Origin: Lentimicrobiaceae bacterium
Lineage (GTDB): Bacteria > Bacteroidota > Bacteroidia > Bacteroidales > JALOCA01
DNA: 64,000 nucleotides
Assembly (NCBI GenBank): GCA_023227965.1
Contig: JALOCA010000014.1
Span: forward strand, 1 to 64,000
Direction: 5' to 3'
A program made the translations under genes and the position numbers. Below the pieces are notes generated by a model. It had not been told where the DNA came from. It saw only the letters and a list, made by a program, of their open reading frames with translations, and ran no database searches. The stretch's first letter is position 1; the number at the start of each line of letters is the position of its first letter. This document shows positions 54,655 through 62,990 of this stretch, piece after piece.

Positions 54655-54831
54655 TTTAATGTCTTTAGTTCAAAGTTCCCGATTTGAGTGTATAGGTATA
54701 AAATTGTCGTTTGCAATTAATCATTGATCATTAATAATTAACCTTTAACCATTTCCCTCTAAAAGATACCCTTATCGTGTTTACATATGGCAAAATTATG
54801 CTTCTAAACTTTTTCTCACGAAATTTGCCTC

Positions 54832-57800
54832 ATGGAACAAAACAATCTCATTCGCATCAGCAATGCTTCGGAAAACAATCTGAAATCGGTTAGTATTGAT
54901 ATTCCTAAGAATAAACTGATACTGGTTACCGGCGTATCTGGTTCGGGAAAGTCCTCTTTGGTGTACGATGTGATCTATCGTGAAGCCGAAAATCGCTATC
55001 TCGGTTCTTTTTCTTCTTATGCATTGCAATGGATGGGCAAGATGAGACACCCGGCTGTGGAGAGCATCCGTGGATTGCAGCCTGCCATTGCCATTGACCA
55101 AAAATCGCTGTTGCGAAATCCCCGTTCTACTGCCGGAACCATTACCGGACTTTACGACATGCTTCGTCTGCTTTTTGCCCGTTTGGGAAAAACAGAGAAT
55201 GCACATGATTTTAAGATAGAAAGGAGCCTTTTTTCCTTTAATTCTCCTGCCGGTGCATGCCCGGTATGCAATGGTTTGGGTGTGGAAGACCGTCTGGATC
55301 CGGAACTGATCGTCGCCGACGAAAATAAGAGTCTTCGCCAGGGTTGCATGGTGATAACGGCACCCAACGGCTACATCATTTATTCACAGGTTACAATGGA
55401 TGTTTTGGATCAGGTTTGCCATGCCGAGGGTTTCTCTGCCGATATTCCCTGGAAAGATCTTGCGCCGGAACAGAAAAACATTATTTGGTATGGAAGCGAT
55501 AAAATTGAGATTCCTTACGGAAAACATACCCTTGAGTCGCGTATGCGGTGGACTGGCATTACTGCAAAACCTCGCGAAACCGGCTATTACAAAGGTATCC
55601 TTCCGGTGATGGAAACCATTCTTAAACGCGACCGGAACAAAAACATACTGCGTTTTGTGCGTTCGGTAAAATGCAATGCCTGCCACGGAACCCGGCTGAA
55701 TGATAACGCCCTTTCGGTAAAGATTCATGGCTATTCCATTGCCGATCTTGCTGCTTTGCAATTGGATGAGTTGCAGCAGGTACTCAACGAATTAGTTTTT
55801 GATGAACAGGAGAAACAAGTGGCCTGGCCGGTAATTTATCAGATGAACAAGATAATAGATTTGCTGAAAAGGCTGGGATTGGAATATCTTTCCCTTGACC
55901 GTGAGTCAACAACTTTGTCGGGTGGCGAAGCCCAGCGTCTTCGGCTGGCTACCCAGGCTGGGACAGGCTTATCGGGTTTGCTTTATATTTTTGATGAACC
56001 TTCTGTCGGTCTGCATCCCCACGATACCAATCGTTTGATAGAAGTGCTGGAAGGACTTCGCGATAAGGGTAATACAGTGATGGTGGTGGAGCACGAGGAA
56101 GCTTTCATCCAACATGCCGACTGGCTGATTGACATCGGTCCTGCTGCCGGCGATGATGGCGGTCAGGTGCTATTAAATCTTCCGGCAACGGAAATAAATA
56201 ACCTTCCTGAATCAGAAATACACAAAAGCTGTACGTTATCTTTTTATAAAGGTTTGAAAAAGATAGAAGTACCAGCCAAACGCCGCCAGGGAAATGGCTG
56301 GCTCGAAATAAAAGGTGCGGAAGAAAACAACCTGAAAAATATCGATGTGCGTTTTTTACTGGAAGCGTTGAATGTAGTTTCCGGAGTTTCTGGGGCTGGT
56401 AAATCTACACTTACCGTAAAAATTCTTGGAAATTTTCTGCGTAACAAGTTGCACGGAGCCAGAGAACTTTCCGGGAAATTCCGTTCCATTACCGGCTGGG
56501 AAAATATTTCCAAGGTAATTACCATTGACCAGTCACCCATTGGGCGTACACCAAGAAGCAATCCTGCCACCTACACGGGTATGTTCGATTACATTCGCGA
56601 CCTTTTTGCTTTTCTGCCGGAGGCTAAAGCCAAAAATCTGGGAAAAGGGATGTTCTCTTTTAACACTACAGGCGGAAGATGTGAAAGCTGCCAGGGAGCA
56701 GGCTATCAGGAAGTAGGGATGCACTTTATGGGCAATGTGGAGATACTTTGTGAAGAATGCAATGGCCGGCGTTTTGGCAACGACACTCTTGCTGTTGGCT
56801 ATAAAGGAAAAAATATTTCGGAGATTCTCGATATGTCAGTGTCCGAAGCCTGTAATTTTTTTACTGACCAACCGAAGATTTTCCGTTATGTCAAAACAAT
56901 GGATGCCCTTGGGTTGGGCTACTTACGCTTGGGACAGCGTTCGTCCACACTTAGTGGTGGCGAGGCGCAACGGATTAAACTGGCTTCCGAATTGGCCAGG
57001 CCGCAGTCGGCGCATACACTTTATATTCTCGACGAACCTACCACCGGACTACATCAGGCAGATGTGAATCGTTTGTTGAAGGCTCTACATGCTCTTGTCG
57101 ACCAGCAGAATACAATCATTCTGATTGAACATCATCTTGGAATGATAGCTGCTGCCGATCATGTAATAGATTTAGGTCCCGGTAGTGGCAGAAAAGGTGG
57201 CACAGTAGTCGTTTTCGGGACACCGGATGAAGTTGCAGCCTGCAACAAGTCTTTAACGGGTCAGGCTTTAAAACGATACTTTTCTCCTCCGTTGCCACCT
57301 GTTTTTTCTGATAAAAAAAGAAAAGAGCCGGCTTTGGAGCAGTTGAAGTTTACCGGCATTACCACCCATAACCTTCAGCATATTGATATTACCATTCCTC
57401 ATAACAAGATTACTGTACTTACCGGCGTTTCCGGGAGCGGGAAATCATCTTTTGCCTTCGACACCCTCTTTGCTGAAGGTAAGAACCGTTTTATGGAGAG
57501 CTTTTCTCCTTACCTGCGTTCGCAGATGGGAATGCAAAACAAGGCTGATTTTGAAGAAGTGTCGGGATTAACACCCGTTATTGCCATTGGCCAGCGTGAA
57601 TTGCATGTTAATCCTCGTTCTACGGTAGGCACTCTTACAGGTATTTATGATCTTTATCGTTTGCTGTATTCAAGGGTAGCCCAGACGGTTGAAGGAGAAA
57701 GTGCCGGTTTATCGTCTATGTTTTCATTTAATCATCAATCCGGTGCCTGTAAACATTGTGGAGGGCTTGGCGTAAAAATCGTTTGCGATCCAGCGTCTTT

Positions 57801-59748
57801 GATTACACATCCTGAAAAATCCATTGTAGATGGTGCAATGGACGGTACCAAAACCGGCAAGTTTTATGGCGATCCTTACGGACAATATATAGCAACACTT
57901 CAAACCGTTGGCCAGAAATTTGGTTATGATTTTTCCAAAGCATGGAGTGCACTTTCGGAAAAGGAAAAACAGGTTGCTTTGTATGGTACCGGAGAAGAGG
58001 AGTATGAAATTACATGGAATTTCAAGCGGAACAATACTACCGGGGAGCATCATTTTAAAGGGAAATGGCCGGGATTTACCACTTTGGTGGAAGAAGAATA
58101 TGATCGCAAACATGCCGATCATCGCGGGCAAAGCATGCTTTCGCTGATGAAAGAAGTGAATTGTCCGGAATGCAACGGCGCAAGGTTGCAAAGAGAGTCT
58201 CTTCGGTTTATTCTTGATGGGATTAATATTGCTGAATTAGCTTCTTATCCCGTGGAAGAAGCTCTTACTTTTTTCCATCATCCTTCCCGTTTGCAGGGGT
58301 CGCAAAAGCAACTTTCTCAAACTCTCTGCCGGGAAATTATCCGCAGACTGGAAAATCTTCAATCCCTTGGATTATCCTACATTAGCATGCATCGTAGTGC
58401 CCATTCTCTTTCGGGCGGGGAAGCCCAGCGGGTACGTCTTGCCGCCCAGCTTGGCAACGGGCTTACCGGCATCACTTATGTTTTGGACGAGCCAACGGTA
58501 GGCTTGCATCCTTCGGATGTTTTGCAACTGATGAAGATTATCCGTCAGTTGCAGCAGTTAGGAAATATCATCGTCATCGTTGAACATAATAAAGAAGTTA
58601 TTCTTGTCGCTGATCATGTTATTGAACTTGGACCCGGTGCCGGACGAAATGGTGGAAAAATCGTTGCCGAAGGCAGCCCTGAAATGATTAGAATTCATCC
58701 GGATTCGGTTTCTGCAAAATATCTTAACGAAAAAATATCTTTGAAAGCTGGCACATCAGCAAATTTGCAGCCTGGCATCGTTATCCGCAAAGCCAATGCC
58801 AATAATCTGAAAAATATAGATGTAGAAATTCCTTCTGGGGGGATGATTGTGATAACCGGCGTTTCCGGTAGTGGAAAATCCACCCTCGTTTATGATGTTT
58901 TGTATGCTTCAAAAGAAAAAAACAGAGCCTGCGGATGTGCTTCGGTGGAAGGACTGGAACGTTTTCAGCGTATTGTAGCGGTGCAGCAGAAGTCGCAGAT
59001 TTCTTCTTCCACAGGAACTCCCGCAACCTATGCCGGTATTTTTGACCATATTCGTGATATTTTTGCGGCTACCGACGATGCCAAACGACTTTCTTTACGA
59101 AAAAACCATTTTTCTTTTACCGAAAAAGCCGGCTGGTGCGAAACCTGTCAGGGGAGAGGAAAGGTAAAAGTTAGCATGGATTTTCTTTCGGATGTATGGC
59201 GGGTGTGCGACGATTGCCAGGGTAGTCGTTACCGTGCCGAAGTACTTTCCTGTCTTTATCACGACAAAAACATTGCACAGGTGTTGGAAATGACCATGCA
59301 GGAAGCGGCAGATTTTTTTGCCGGGCATAAAACGCTGGCTACACAGTTTGCCATGCTTCAAAAGGTAGGGCTGGGCTATCTTCAACTTGGGCAGGCACTG
59401 GATACCCTTTCCGGAGGTGAAACACAACGGCTTACCCTTGCCACCGAACTAATGAAAACAGCTAAAGGATCTTCACTATATTTACTCGATGAACCTTCTA
59501 CCGGGCTGCATTTCTGTGATGTAGAATACCTGCTTGCCCTTTTCAGGGAGTTAGTTGCCAAAGGACATACTCTTATTGTTATCGAGCATGATCCGCAAAT
59601 TATTTTGCAAGCTGATTATGTGATTGACCTGGGACCCGGTGGTGGTAACAACGGCGGATACCTGATTGCTCAGGGCAGGGTGGAGGATATTATTGTCTGC
59701 GAACAAAGCGTTACCGGGAAAATCCTAAAAAATTGCTTAAATATTTAA
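54832..59748 (+). CDS. Double-length UvrA2-like ABC ATPase (two fused UvrA units)
   Basis: A 1638-residue protein of the UvrA superfamily containing four ABC ATPase domains instead of two. Walker A loops GVSGSGKSS or GVSGAGKST occur near residues 34, 517, 865 and 1343; LSGGE signatures near 361, 706, 1192 and 1525. Each ATPase has a zinc-module pair: CPVCNG/CNACHG, CESCQG/CEECNG, CKHCGG/CPECNG and CETCQG/CDDCQG. In both odd-numbered domains the sequence passes directly from the LFARLG- or LYSRVA-type helix to FSFN, so the UvrB-binding insert (about 100 residues) of canonical UvrA is absent. This places it with UvrA2/DrrC-type proteins, which bind DNA but not UvrB. Each half (about 820 residues) equals one such protein. 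Confidence 0.9.
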   Translation: MEQNNLIRISNASENNLKSVSIDIPKNKLILVTGVSGSGKSSLVYDVIYREAENRYLGSFSSYALQWMGKMRHPAVESIRGLQPAIAIDQKSLLRNPRSTAGTITGLYDMLRLLFARLGKTENAHDFKIERSLFSFNSPAGACPVCNGLGVEDRLDPELIVADENKSLRQGCMVITAPNGYIIYSQVTMDVLDQVCHAEGFSADIPWKDLAPEQKNIIWYGSDKIEIPYGKHTLESRMRWTGITAKPRETGYYKGILPVMETILKRDRNKNILRFVRSVKCNACHGTRLNDNALSVKIHGYSIADLAALQLDELQQVLNELVFDEQEKQVAWPVIYQMNKIIDLLKRLGLEYLSLDRESTTLSGGEAQRLRLATQAGTGLSGLLYIFDEPSVGLHPHDTNRLIEVLEGLRDKGNTVMVVEHEEAFIQHADWLIDIGPAAGDDGGQVLLNLPATEINNLPESEIHKSCTLSFYKGLKKIEVPAKRRQGNGWLEIKGAEENNLKNIDVRFLLEALNVVSGVSGAGKSTLTVKILGNFLRNKLHGARELSGKFRSITGWENISKVITIDQSPIGRTPRSNPATYTGMFDYIRDLFAFLPEAKAKNLGKGMFSFNTTGGRCESCQGAGYQEVGMHFMGNVEILCEECNGRRFGNDTLAVGYKGKNISEILDMSVSEACNFFTDQPKIFRYVKTMDALGLGYLRLGQRSSTLSGGEAQRIKLASELARPQSAHTLYILDEPTTGLHQADVNRLLKALHALVDQQNTIILIEHHLGMIAAADHVIDLGPGSGRKGGTVVVFGTPDEVAACNKSLTGQALKRYFSPPLPPVFSDKKRKEPALEQLKFTGITTHNLQHIDITIPHNKITVLTGVSGSGKSSFAFDTLFAEGKNRFMESFSPYLRSQMGMQNKADFEEVSGLTPVIAIGQRELHVNPRSTVGTLTGIYDLYRLLYSRVAQTVEGESAGLSSMFSFNHQSGACKHCGGLGVKIVCDPASLITHPEKSIVDGAMDGTKTGKFYGDPYGQYIATLQTVGQKFGYDFSKAWSALSEKEKQVALYGTGEEEYEITWNFKRNNTTGEHHFKGKWPGFTTLVEEEYDRKHADHRGQSMLSLMKEVNCPECNGARLQRESLRFILDGINIAELASYPVEEALTFFHHPSRLQGSQKQLSQTLCREIIRRLENLQSLGLSYISMHRSAHSLSGGEAQRVRLAAQLGNGLTGITYVLDEPTVGLHPSDVLQLMKIIRQLQQLGNIIVIVEHNKEVILVADHVIELGPGAGRNGGKIVAEGSPEMIRIHPDSVSAKYLNEKISLKAGTSANLQPGIVIRKANANNLKNIDVEIPSGGMIVITGVSGSGKSTLVYDVLYASKEKNRACGCASVEGLERFQRIVAVQQKSQISSSTGTPATYAGIFDHIRDIFAATDDAKRLSLRKNHFSFTEKAGWCETCQGRGKVKVSMDFLSDVWRVCDDCQGSRYRAEVLSCLYHDKNIAQVLEMTMQEAADFFAGHKTLATQFAMLQKVGLGYLQLGQALDTLSGGETQRLTLATELMKTAKGSSLYLLDEPSTGLHFCDVEYLLALFRELVAKGHTLIVIEHDPQIILQADYVIDLGPGGGNNGGYLIAQGRVEDIIVCEQSVTGKILKNCLNI

Positions 59749-59876
59749 TTTCTGTTTATTTCTTTTACAAAATGAAAAAATCTATTCATTTCCAATCGGG
59801 ATGCTTTTTCATTCGGAACATAGCGGGTGTGGTTCTGAGTATAGCCCAACCGGTTTGTAATTTTTTTAATAAAAGA

Positions 59877-59906
59877 TTGTCCATTGCTTCTTTCTATTTA
59901 TTTTTG
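59877..59906 (+). promoter_or_regulatory. Bacteroidota-type promoter before tRNA-Glu
   Basis: TTG (59877-59879) and TATTTTTG (59899-59906) are 19 bases apart, a full consensus match. The tRNA 5' end is 76 bases downstream, so a leader of about 65-70 bases would be processed off. Confidence 0.55.
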
Positions 59907-59981
59907 CAAACGGAAACAATGGACGAGTTTGGTTCCTTTAGCATTAACTTTCACGAAGGTACAAAGGCATCATTGCAACAT

Positions 59982-60054
59982 GTTCGGTTCTTCTAACAGG
60001 TTAGGAAAATAGATTCTCATTCTATAAATAAGGGTTCGAGCCCCTTACCGAATA
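59982..60054 (+). tRNA. tRNA-Glu (anticodon CTC)
   Basis: A 73-base cloverleaf can be drawn. Acceptor stem GTTCGGT pairs with ACCGAAT (one G-T at the end); D-stem TTCT/AGGA with an AACAGGTT loop; anticodon stem ATAGA/TCTAT around TTCTCAT, giving anticodon CTC for the GAG codon; T-stem AAGGG/CCCTT with loop TTCGAGC; discriminator A. D-stem and position 9 (C) are not the most common bases, so confidence is moderate. No CCA is encoded. It lies exactly at the change from core genes to accessory DNA. Confidence 0.78.
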
Positions 60055-60166
60055 CAATATCTAAAATAACAGGCATTAAACCAGTCTTCTACAAAATTTT
60101 CCTTTTTGTAAATCATGCCTGAGGGCACGTAGCTGCGAATTTTGCGTAACCGGTAATTCCTCTTTG

Positions 60167-60880
60167 TTAAGCAAGTGCTTCCTTATTAGGTTTAAATGTT
60201 GACCCCAGTATAATTCTCGAATAATAAATATAATATCTGTGAGAGGATAAAAGTGCAATAAGGAATAAAACAGCAAATATTAATGATATAAACCACTGAA
60301 TGCCGGGCATAGGCAGGTTTGTGGGAAATGCCAGTAACAAAGGAATTACCACAAGAAAACTTAGTGATAAGTTCCTCGAAAAGATGTATAACATAAAAAA
60401 TGATTCAATTTGTTCTTTCTGATAATCCTGACACTCTCTGAAATCCTGGTTTTTCGCAGTCTGGAATATGTAATTTATTATTTCCTTATTTTTCATTATA
60501 TGTCCATTTTTGAAGTACTCAAAGTCTTTTTCTTTACAGTTTGAATTTTTTGCGGCAGTATAACACAAATCTTCCAGTATTTTTCTATGATGCGCAAGAC
60601 TGATACCACAAGTTTTGCCATCCTGCAACAGGTAAAAAGAAGGTTGTTGCACCTTATTACTTTTAACCAATAAATACTCAAGAAAGTCGGCAATGAAATC
60701 AATCAGTACACCAATAATGAAAGAAAGAAAAATAAATACCACCAACCAGATTTCTTCTAAATCGCCGGCACTTGAAATGGAGTTAAGAATGCTTTTATCA
60801 AGTAAAAAAATCACGGCGCCAAGAATCAGGCTTCCGTGGATAATTTGCAGCAATAAATTTTTATAACTGAATCCTGACAT
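60167..60880 (-). CDS. Membrane protein of unknown function
   Basis: A 237-residue protein with two N-terminal helices (about 15-30 and 43-62), a central soluble part (about 70-165) rich in Lys and Glu with KTCGISLAHHRKILEDLC, and two C-terminal helices (about 168-188 and 196-214). There is no recognisable domain. The layout (two helices, cytosolic part, two helices) resembles small membrane proteins of mobile or defence regions, but nothing links it to a function. It is the first gene after tRNA-Glu, on the opposite strand. Confidence 0.6.
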   Translation of the reverse strand: MSGFSYKNLLLQIIHGSLILGAVIFLLDKSILNSISSAGDLEEIWLVVFIFLSFIIGVLIDFIADFLEYLLVKSNKVQQPSFYLLQDGKTCGISLAHHRKILEDLCYTAAKNSNCKEKDFEYFKNGHIMKNKEIINYIFQTAKNQDFRECQDYQKEQIESFFMLYIFSRNLSLSFLVVIPLLLAFPTNLPMPGIQWFISLIFAVLFLIALLSSHRYYIYYSRIILGSTFKPNKEALA

Positions 60881-60947
60881 GACTTAGGGTGTTAGGTTAA
60901 TATTATGTAAGTTAAAAATTATGCTTCTGTTTTGTCGGTGTGCATTT

Positions 60948-61397
60948 TTAGTACCTTGGTTTATCTTTTATTTCGTTATAATAGTCTTCTAATCCTACTT
61001 CACGGATTTTGTGATGTATTGTCAACCACCGCTGGTATAAATTTTCGTCAAACCCGGTATTGCTACACGGAAAGTCGGTACATTCATAACAGTAATCCAC
61101 TCCTTTTGTCTTACAGCATTGTTTTACCTTGCAATCTTTAAATAGTTGACATTCCTGCTTGCGGCATCCCTGGCAACTCCCTTTTGACAAAAGATCAAGT
61201 ACTTCCTTAAAGCCAGGGTATTTGTCAAAGACGGGTTCTTCCAGCAGGCTTACAAATCTTTTTGCATAGTTGTCGAAAGCACCAAGGTTGTTTTTCAATT
61301 GTTCGGCACAAAACCTTATTGGACCTTTATCGTATGCAAAGCACTTTTCGCAAAACAATCCGCAGTAACCCAGTTTATCATTTAAACCTGTTTCCAT
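60948..61397 (-). CDS. DUF3795 cysteine-rich protein
   Basis: A 149-residue protein with 15 or so cysteines. The start GYCGLFCEKCFAYDKG (about 9-24) and the later CQGCRKQECQLFKDCKVKQCCKTKGVDYCYECTDFPC are the DUF3795 hallmarks, likely binding zinc or iron-sulfur. Function unknown. Its ATG begins directly after the stop of the methyltransferase gene (0-base gap), so the two are translated together; similar pairings are common for DUF3795 proteins in anaerobes. Confidence 0.85.
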   Translation of the reverse strand: METGLNDKLGYCGLFCEKCFAYDKGPIRFCAEQLKNNLGAFDNYAKRFVSLLEEPVFDKYPGFKEVLDLLSKGSCQGCRKQECQLFKDCKVKQCCKTKGVDYCYECTDFPCSNTGFDENLYQRWLTIHHKIREVGLEDYYNEIKDKPRY

Positions 61398-62000
61398 TTA
61401 TTTTCTGCATTTTATTATGTATCCATTATTTTCAAAATGATAACTTATATCTTCAAAACCAACGGATTTTAATTTGTCCAAAACCTCTTCTATAGTATAT
61501 TTATTAAAGATATCGTCTTTGGTAAATTTCATTTTGTTGATATAATCCTTATGAGCCATATACATACAAAGTACGCCATCTTCTTTTAGCAATGTTTTTA
61601 TCTTCAAAAACGGCTCCTCCAGTTTATCCCAAAAGTAGATAACATTTAAGCAAAAAACTTTATTGTAGCTATCCGGAGCCATTTCTGTGCTTAAAAAATT
61701 TCCGTAAAACAATTCGGCTTTTTTACTTTCGATATATTTTTTGTTCCTTTTTGTAGCTTCTTTAAACATTAATTTTGAAAAATCAATCCCCGATATGAAA
61801 CAATCGTAATTTGATAATATCTTGTCCACTCCAATTCCATGTCCGTACCCTATTTCCAGTATCCTGTCGTTTTGCTTAATTTCCAGTTCGGGTATTACCT
61901 GATCATATTCAATGGTGTTATTCTTTATCATTATACGGGATGTGATTTTCCCCAATAATCCTGTTGGTTTTCTGAACTGGTTACCGATTAACCTTAGCAT
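61398..62000 (-). CDS. Class I SAM-dependent methyltransferase
   Basis: A 200-residue methyltransferase. Motif I is ILEIGYGHGIGVDKIL (about 48-63), a GIDFSKLMFKEA post-I strand with acidic residue (about 70-81), YNKVFCLNVIYFW (about 110-122), and LLKEDGVLCMYMA (about 135-147). Small-molecule or protein substrate cannot be told; the acceptor region is not recognised. Directly followed by the DUF3795 gene. AT-rich codon use relative to the core genes suggests recent acquisition. Confidence 0.87.
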   Translation of the reverse strand: MLRLIGNQFRKPTGLLGKITSRIMIKNNTIEYDQVIPELEIKQNDRILEIGYGHGIGVDKILSNYDCFISGIDFSKLMFKEATKRNKKYIESKKAELFYGNFLSTEMAPDSYNKVFCLNVIYFWDKLEEPFLKIKTLLKEDGVLCMYMAHKDYINKMKFTKDDIFNKYTIEEVLDKLKSVGFEDISYHFENNGYIIKCRK

Positions 62001-62091
62001 ATCTGTTATTTTTTATGTGGTAAACAATAGTTCCCTTTTTTGCCTAAAGCCATTCTATTTTTGTCAGATACAATTAAACCTTTATTTAGTA

Positions 62092-62108
62092 CGAAGTTTG
62101 CAACTTCG
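62092..62108. repeat. Hairpin with TGC loop, CGAAGTT arms
   Basis: CGAAGTT (62092-62098), TGC, AACTTCG (62102-62108). It has the same design (short arms around TGC) as the GGAATT hairpins farther right. Confidence 0.5.
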
Positions 62109-62303
62109 CACCACAGGGAGTATATGGGTCTGATAGTTGTCAGTTTTACTTTCCAAAGATAAATTTTATTCTTTATATATGTTTCCGTCATCTTTCTTTT
62201 ATTAATACCCTGAGTTCGAAATATGTTATACATTTGTCTGATGATAAACCATTAGGATTTTAATGATACATAACATCTGTATAACCCACGCTGAGCATAT
62301 TTT

Positions 62304-62417
62304 CACTCCCGCTCATTTCTTTAAAAAATTCATAATTCCTTCCATTCTTATTTAGCTTTTGGCTTTTAGCTTTTAATGGAATTATATCCCGATGACTATT
62401 GCGAACACTCAGCGGGG
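62304..62417 (+). repeat. 115-base direct repeat, copy A
   Basis: Starts CACTCCCGCTCATTTC and ends CACTCAGCGGGG. It matches copy B at 62556-62670 with roughly 90% identity by eye. A GCTGAGC word lies just upstream (62290-62296), so the unit is bounded by GCTGAGC and CTCAGC, an inverted pair. Confidence 0.8.
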
Positions 62418-62422
62418 ATAAA

Positions 62423-62514
62423 CCGTTAAAAACCGTTTCGTTTTTTGTTCCAATTTTCCATAGCCCATGGTTTAAACCATGGGCTATGGAATGCCAAAAC
62501 CATATTTTTAACGG
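62423..62514. repeat. 36-base perfect palindrome inside a larger inverted repeat
   Basis: The core at 62456-62491 is a perfect 36-base palindrome centred on GGTTTAAACC with arms containing CCATAGCCCATGG. Outside it CCGTTAAAAA (62423-62432) pairs with TTTTTAACGG (62505-62514). The whole could form a long hairpin or cruciform. It sits between repeat copies A and B. This kind of palindrome resembles REP-like elements moved by single-strand (Y1) transposases, but no transposase gene is in the window. Confidence 0.8.
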
Positions 62515-62555
62515 ATTTATCCATTTTTGTTATTTTTTTCTGCTGAACGTAATTC

Positions 62556-62670
62556 CACTTCCGCTCATTTCTTTAAAAAATTCATAATTACTTCCATTCT
62601 TATTTAGCTTCTGGCTTTTAGCTTTTAGTGGAATTACATCCCGATGACTATTGCGACCACTCAGCCGGGG
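62556..62670 (+). repeat. 115-base direct repeat, copy B
   Basis: Starts CACTTCCGCTCATTTC, shares the CCCGATGACTATTGCGA block with copy A, and ends CACTCAGCCGGGG, continuing GCTGCCA as at 62943. Preceded by GCTGAAC (62542-62548), a variant of the GCTGAGC end of copy A. Confidence 0.8.
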
Positions 62671-62793
62671 CTGCCAGATTGTGTGCCTTTTATATAAAAA
62701 TCATTAGTTAAGTTAATAAGTCCAATATATTGTCCAGTTATCAGATAACACTTTGTATATTCATTTTCATCTAAATCATTTGGACAAACCTTG

Positions 62794-62824
62794 CTGAGCG
62801 TAATTTGTAATCCCCACCTCAGCC
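62794..62824. repeat. Degenerate GCTGAG...CTCAGC hairpin
   Basis: GCTGAG (62794-62799) pairs with CTCAGC (62819-62824). The interior CGTAATTTGTAATCCC is a decayed form of the CGGAATTTGCAATTCCG hairpin found at 62913 and 63710. Confidence 0.5.
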
Positions 62825-62907
62825 TTATAAAATTTGTACTTTTCTCTTTCCATTTGTTTTATTTTGCTTTCTTCCTTTTTATTCTGCGGAAAAACAATTT
62901 CAGCTAT

Positions 62908-62938
62908 GTTCCGAGCGGAATTGCAAATTCCGCTCAGC
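62908..62938. repeat. GAGCGGAATT hairpin, left arm of inverted pair flanking the 219-aa gene
   Basis: GAGCGGAATT (62913-62922), GCA, AATTCCGCTC (62926-62935) form a 10-bp stem. The 25 bases 62908-62932 recur perfectly in inverted orientation at 63710-63734, on the other side of the gene at 62991-63650. Confidence 0.85.
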
Positions 62939-62990
62939 CGGGGGCTGCCATATGTTATAGCAATTTTTATTTATCATTAATACCTAATTC

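Larger units (their letters stand above)
62001..62990. other. Non-coding repeat region between accessory genes
   Basis: Nearly 1 kb with no credible gene; short frames here are translations of repeats. It holds a small CGAAGTT hairpin, two copies of a 115-base repeat, a 36-base perfect palindrome between them, and two GCTGAG...CTCAGC hairpins, listed separately. Recurrent words are GCTGAGC, CTCAGCCGGGGCTGCCA and CCCGATGACTATTGCGA. Confidence 0.7.

Noticed and set aside
59733..59996. 87-codon plus-strand frame after the UvrA-like gene
   Set aside because: It overlaps the end of the UvrA-like gene, a consensus promoter and the first bases of tRNA-Glu, and its product has no protein-like features.
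62006..62233. 75-codon minus-strand frame
   Set aside because: It runs through the CGAAGTT hairpin and repeat-like DNA; part of its translation is simply the palindrome. No domain or start context.
62399..62587. 62-codon plus-strand frame in the repeat region
   Set aside because: It is a translation of the 36-base palindrome and repeat edges.
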